Positions 63,401 through 64,000 of a stretch of 64,000 bases of DNA are shown here, piece by piece (position 1 is the stretch's first letter; every line of letters begins with the position of its first letter). The DNA comes from Pseudomonas shahriarae. Lineage in GTDB: Bacteria > Pseudomonadota > Gammaproteobacteria > Pseudomonadales > Pseudomonadaceae. The notes under the pieces were generated by a model. The model was not told where the DNA came from. It ran no database searches and was given only the letters and a program-made list of their open reading frames with translations. The DNA lies in contig NZ_CP077085.1 in NCBI RefSeq assembly GCF_014268455.2, forward strand, positions 2,335,001 to 2,399,000, read 5' to 3'. A program made the translations under genes and the position numbers.

Positions 63401-64000
63401 GCGCGGCAGCGACCCCGGATGCCCTGGCCTTGATCAGCGGTGACGAGCGCTGGACCTATGCCGAGCTCAACCAGCGCGCCAACCGTCTGGCCCATCGCTT
63501 GCGCGAGCAGGGCGTGATGCCCGGCCAGCGCGTCGGGCTGGCGGTGCGTCGCGGTGGGGCGATGATTGCCAGCCTGTTGGCGATCCTCAAGGCAGGCGCC
63601 GCCTACGTGCCACTGGACCCCGATTACCCAGCCCAGCGCCTGGCCTACATGATTGATGACAGCGCAATGGACCTGCTGCTGCGCCAACCCGGCGTACTCG
63701 ACGACGTCCTGGCCGATGCACGCGTGCCGTGCCTGCTGCTCGACGGTTCGGAGCGCGACTACCCACGCACCAACCTGGCCAACCTGGCGCAGGCCGAGCA
63801 TCTGGCCTATGTGATCTACACCTCCGGTTCCACCGGGCAGCCCAAGGGCGTGTCCATCGCCCATGGCGCGCTGCGCGAATTCTGCACGATAGCCGCCGAA
63901 TACTCACAACTCACGTCCCAGGATCGGGTACTGCAATTTGCAACATTCAGCTTCGACGGTTTTGTCGAACAGTGCTTCCCGCCGCTGTGCGAAGGCGCCT
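57433..64000 (+). CDS. Pyoverdine-type non-ribosomal peptide synthetase (PvdI/PvdJ-like), 3'-incomplete
   Basis: Multimodular NRPS, 2189 codons in window, running off the right edge. Domain order: C1 (about 45-480, HHIVSDGWS, LCL-like); A1 (about 500-1000, YTSGSTGKPKG, YGPSEDTT, YRTGDL); T1 (Ser1038 in LGGDS); epimerisation (HHLVVDGVSW, His1213); C2 (HHILMDGWS, His1673, expected DCL type); A2 beginning about residue 1985 (YTSGSTGQPKG). Module 1 thus adds a D-residue. By alignment to the phenylalanine-activating template, the A1 pocket reads D-L-W-N-N-A-L-T-Y, alanine-like. A2 begins D-G-E, as in Lys/Orn-type pockets. The N-terminus MNAEDSLKLARRFI closely resembles PvdI. No membrane or signal segments; cytoplasmic. 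Confidence 0.88.
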   Translation, partial: MNAEDSLKLARRFIGLPLEKRQLFLQALQKEGIDFSRFPIPAQVEAEDRQALSYAQQRMWFLWQLDPASAAYNLPGAVRLKGTLSLPAIEQAFASLIARHETLRTVFQRQADERLVQVPCQPALAIEPLDLGNLPPAEREQAVMAAATAQSLQPFDLANGPLLRVQLLKLAEQEHVLLLTLHHIVSDGWSMNVLIDEFIRCYDAFERNQSPQLPDLPIQYSDYALWQRRWLEAGEQARQLDYWREQLGDEHPVLELPTDFARPVVASHQGQRYEFALPAALADGARLLARQQNVSLFTVLLAAFKILLFRYTGQTDLRVGVPIANRHRGETEGLIGLFVNTQVMAAHVDGQARVSDLLQGLKDVVNGAQAHQDLPFERLVEALKPERSLSHTPLFQVLYNHQPQVADLEALVLESGLSLSLVEWQSRTTQFDLSLDTWEKGGTLRAALTFATDLFTPATIERMARHWSHLLGGMIDNVQQRVAELPMLDASDYQQQIHGWNATASEYPQARSIHRLIAEQVERQPDALALTFGSKTLSYRQLDGQANQLAHKLIELGVGPEVRVGVAMQRTDALIVALLGVLKAGGAYVPLDPDYPADRVAYMLQDSRAQVLLTEAELLADLPQTQAQVLQMDQLAGYPLSAPVTQVAPDNLAYVIYTSGSTGKPKGVAIAHGNVLALIHWSQQVYSREDIQGVLASTSVCFDLSVWEIFVTLANGGSLILARNALELPELPARDQVRLINTVPSAINALQRAGQIPESVRIINLAGEPLKQSLVDRLYQQPSIKQVFDLYGPSEDTTYSTWTPREALGQPSIGRPLSNTQGYILDADLQPVPTGVAAELHLAGAGLTRGYLGRAAMTAEKYVPNPFSSTGERLYRTGDLTRYRADGVIEYVGRIDHQVKIRGLRIELGEIEARLLSHPQIKEALVIAQDGRLLVAYVVPTAMPQDHEVFTQTLHAYLAETLPEYMLPTVTMALAQFPSTPNGKLDRKALPRAGEAKVQAFSAPQDPRQLLLAGIWQDILGQSQIGLDDNFFELGGDSIVSIQVVSRARQAGLQLAPSDLFRHQTLRSLAAAAREVSALAIEQGPVQGPVLLTPVQQWFFAEDIPTRQHWNQSLLLTPRQPVDVTALAGALQALVAQHDALRLRFVERGEGWEQTHAPSATVELWQRQAASVEELREHCDLAQASLDLEHGPLMRALLVDMADGSQRLLLVLHHLVVDGVSWRVLLEDLQRGYGQGVAGQPLTTAHKTSAYQQWAVRLDDYSRSPALLAELAYWREQLQGVANDLPRDNPQGRQTQAVAEHIRWRLDREQTRQLLQQAPAAYRTQVNDLLLAALARTICQWTGHPSVLIQLEGHGREELFDDIDLTRTVGWFTSLYPLRLTPSVELGATLKAIKEQLRQVPNKGIGYGVLRYGAAANELAVLAQPRITFNYLGQFDQQFGEDALFVPASEGGGQAQSLDAPLANWLSVEGRVYAGELELDWSFSGEVFRRDTIQALVDSCARTLHELIEHCLDPQQGGATPSDFPLVSLDQAQLEGLGLPLAQIEDLYPLSPMQQGMLFHSAYDAEPGAYINQLRLTIEGLDVARFAQCWEAVLERHEVLRARCIWEGQAQAMQAIQRSVQLPLTVLESAPDDLDRLALEQREQGFDLHQAPLLRLVLVPLAARRYELIYTSHHILMDGWSNAQLLGEVLQRYAGQVPPPATGRYADYVGWLLAQDAGASEQFWRVQLQALPAPTLLGNALPAPREGSGHASHHVLLDATTTARLGEFARHNKVTFNTLLQAAWAVLLQRYCGQSSVAFGATVAGRPAHLAGIEQQVGLFINTLPIICSPDATHSVANWLQHVQAHSVLLREHEHTPLYDIQRWAGQPGSALFDTLLVFENYPVSQALQAGAPAGLSFSGLHNHEQTSYPLTLGIELGETLSLDFSYARADFSPQQIRVIGTSLLQLLAQFVEDNQQALGNLSLREPTLEQTAVQPALDPLLAHQRIERRAAATPDALALISGDERWTYAELNQRANRLAHRLREQGVMPGQRVGLAVRRGGAMIASLLAILKAGAAYVPLDPDYPAQRLAYMIDDSAMDLLLRQPGVLDDVLADARVPCLLLDGSERDYPRTNLANLAQAEHLAYVIYTSGSTGQPKGVSIAHGALREFCTIAAEYSQLTSQDRVLQFATFSFDGFVEQCFPPLCEGA

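Overview
The window comes from a high-GC gamma-proteobacterium, almost certainly a Pseudomonas of the fluorescens group. Evidence: the 23S/5S rRNA end, a near-complete psl exopolysaccharide operon in P. aeruginosa gene order (pslK to pslA), a pyoverdine-type peptide synthetase, three FecI/FecR/TonB-receptor loci and abundant REP-type palindromes (GTGGGAGC...). Codon use is uniformly GC-rich, except for the IS110-family insertion and the psl leader, which are visibly more AT-rich.

Layout. 1-2170: 3' part of 23S rRNA, 5S rRNA and the rrn terminator, then a PBP2 gene (mrdA). 4.3-8.4 kb: an intact Fur-type box/FecI/FecR/TonB-receptor iron signalling locus. 8.4-13.7 kb (minus): an unnamed catabolic operon of cyclase-family hydrolase, SDR, aldehyde dehydrogenase and tartrate-type dehydrogenase, with a LysR gene upstream. 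13.7-17.9 kb: a REP palindrome, the tail of a lost outer-membrane protein, DNA polymerase II, a GST-like protein and a secreted DUF4174 protein. 18.0-20.6 kb: a second FecI/FecR/receptor locus that has collapsed, by apparently in-frame deletions, into one chimeric frame with an internal amber codon. 20.6-22.2 kb: 136-bp REPIN units interrupted by an IS621-like IS110 element. Its left end carries a probable bridge RNA whose two target guides match the invaded repeat. 22.2-37.8 kb (minus): psl operon. 37.8-41.9 kb (minus): a third receptor/FecR/FecI locus. 42.0-46.8 kb: LysE exporter, five-copy 136-bp repeat array, isonitrile hydratase with a divergent GlxA-type regulator, an epoxide-hydrolase-like protein and a GNAT. 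46.9-49.5 kb (minus): GH15 enzyme and SDR. 49.7-54.7 kb: AraC regulator plus a tripartite EmrAB/OMF-type pump. 54.7-57.2 kb: TetR and MFS divergent pair sharing twin operators, then HicAB. 57.4 kb to the end: start of a large NRPS (C-A-T-E-C-A..., incomplete at the window edge).

How the genes work together. Iron is one recurrent theme: a pyoverdine-type synthetase and three cell-surface signalling receptor systems, two intact and one dead, share a 17-bp Fur-like element before each fecI. Surface polysaccharide is the other: PslA starts the lipid-linked repeat, PslB supplies GDP-mannose, PslC/F/H/I add sugars, PslK flips, PslJ polymerises, PslD/E export and PslG trims. A hexapeptide-repeat acetyltransferase lies between pslJ and pslK.

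The most unusual content is the IS110-family element at 20895-22060. Its empty target, its core dinucleotide and its predicted RNA guides can all be read directly from the window.
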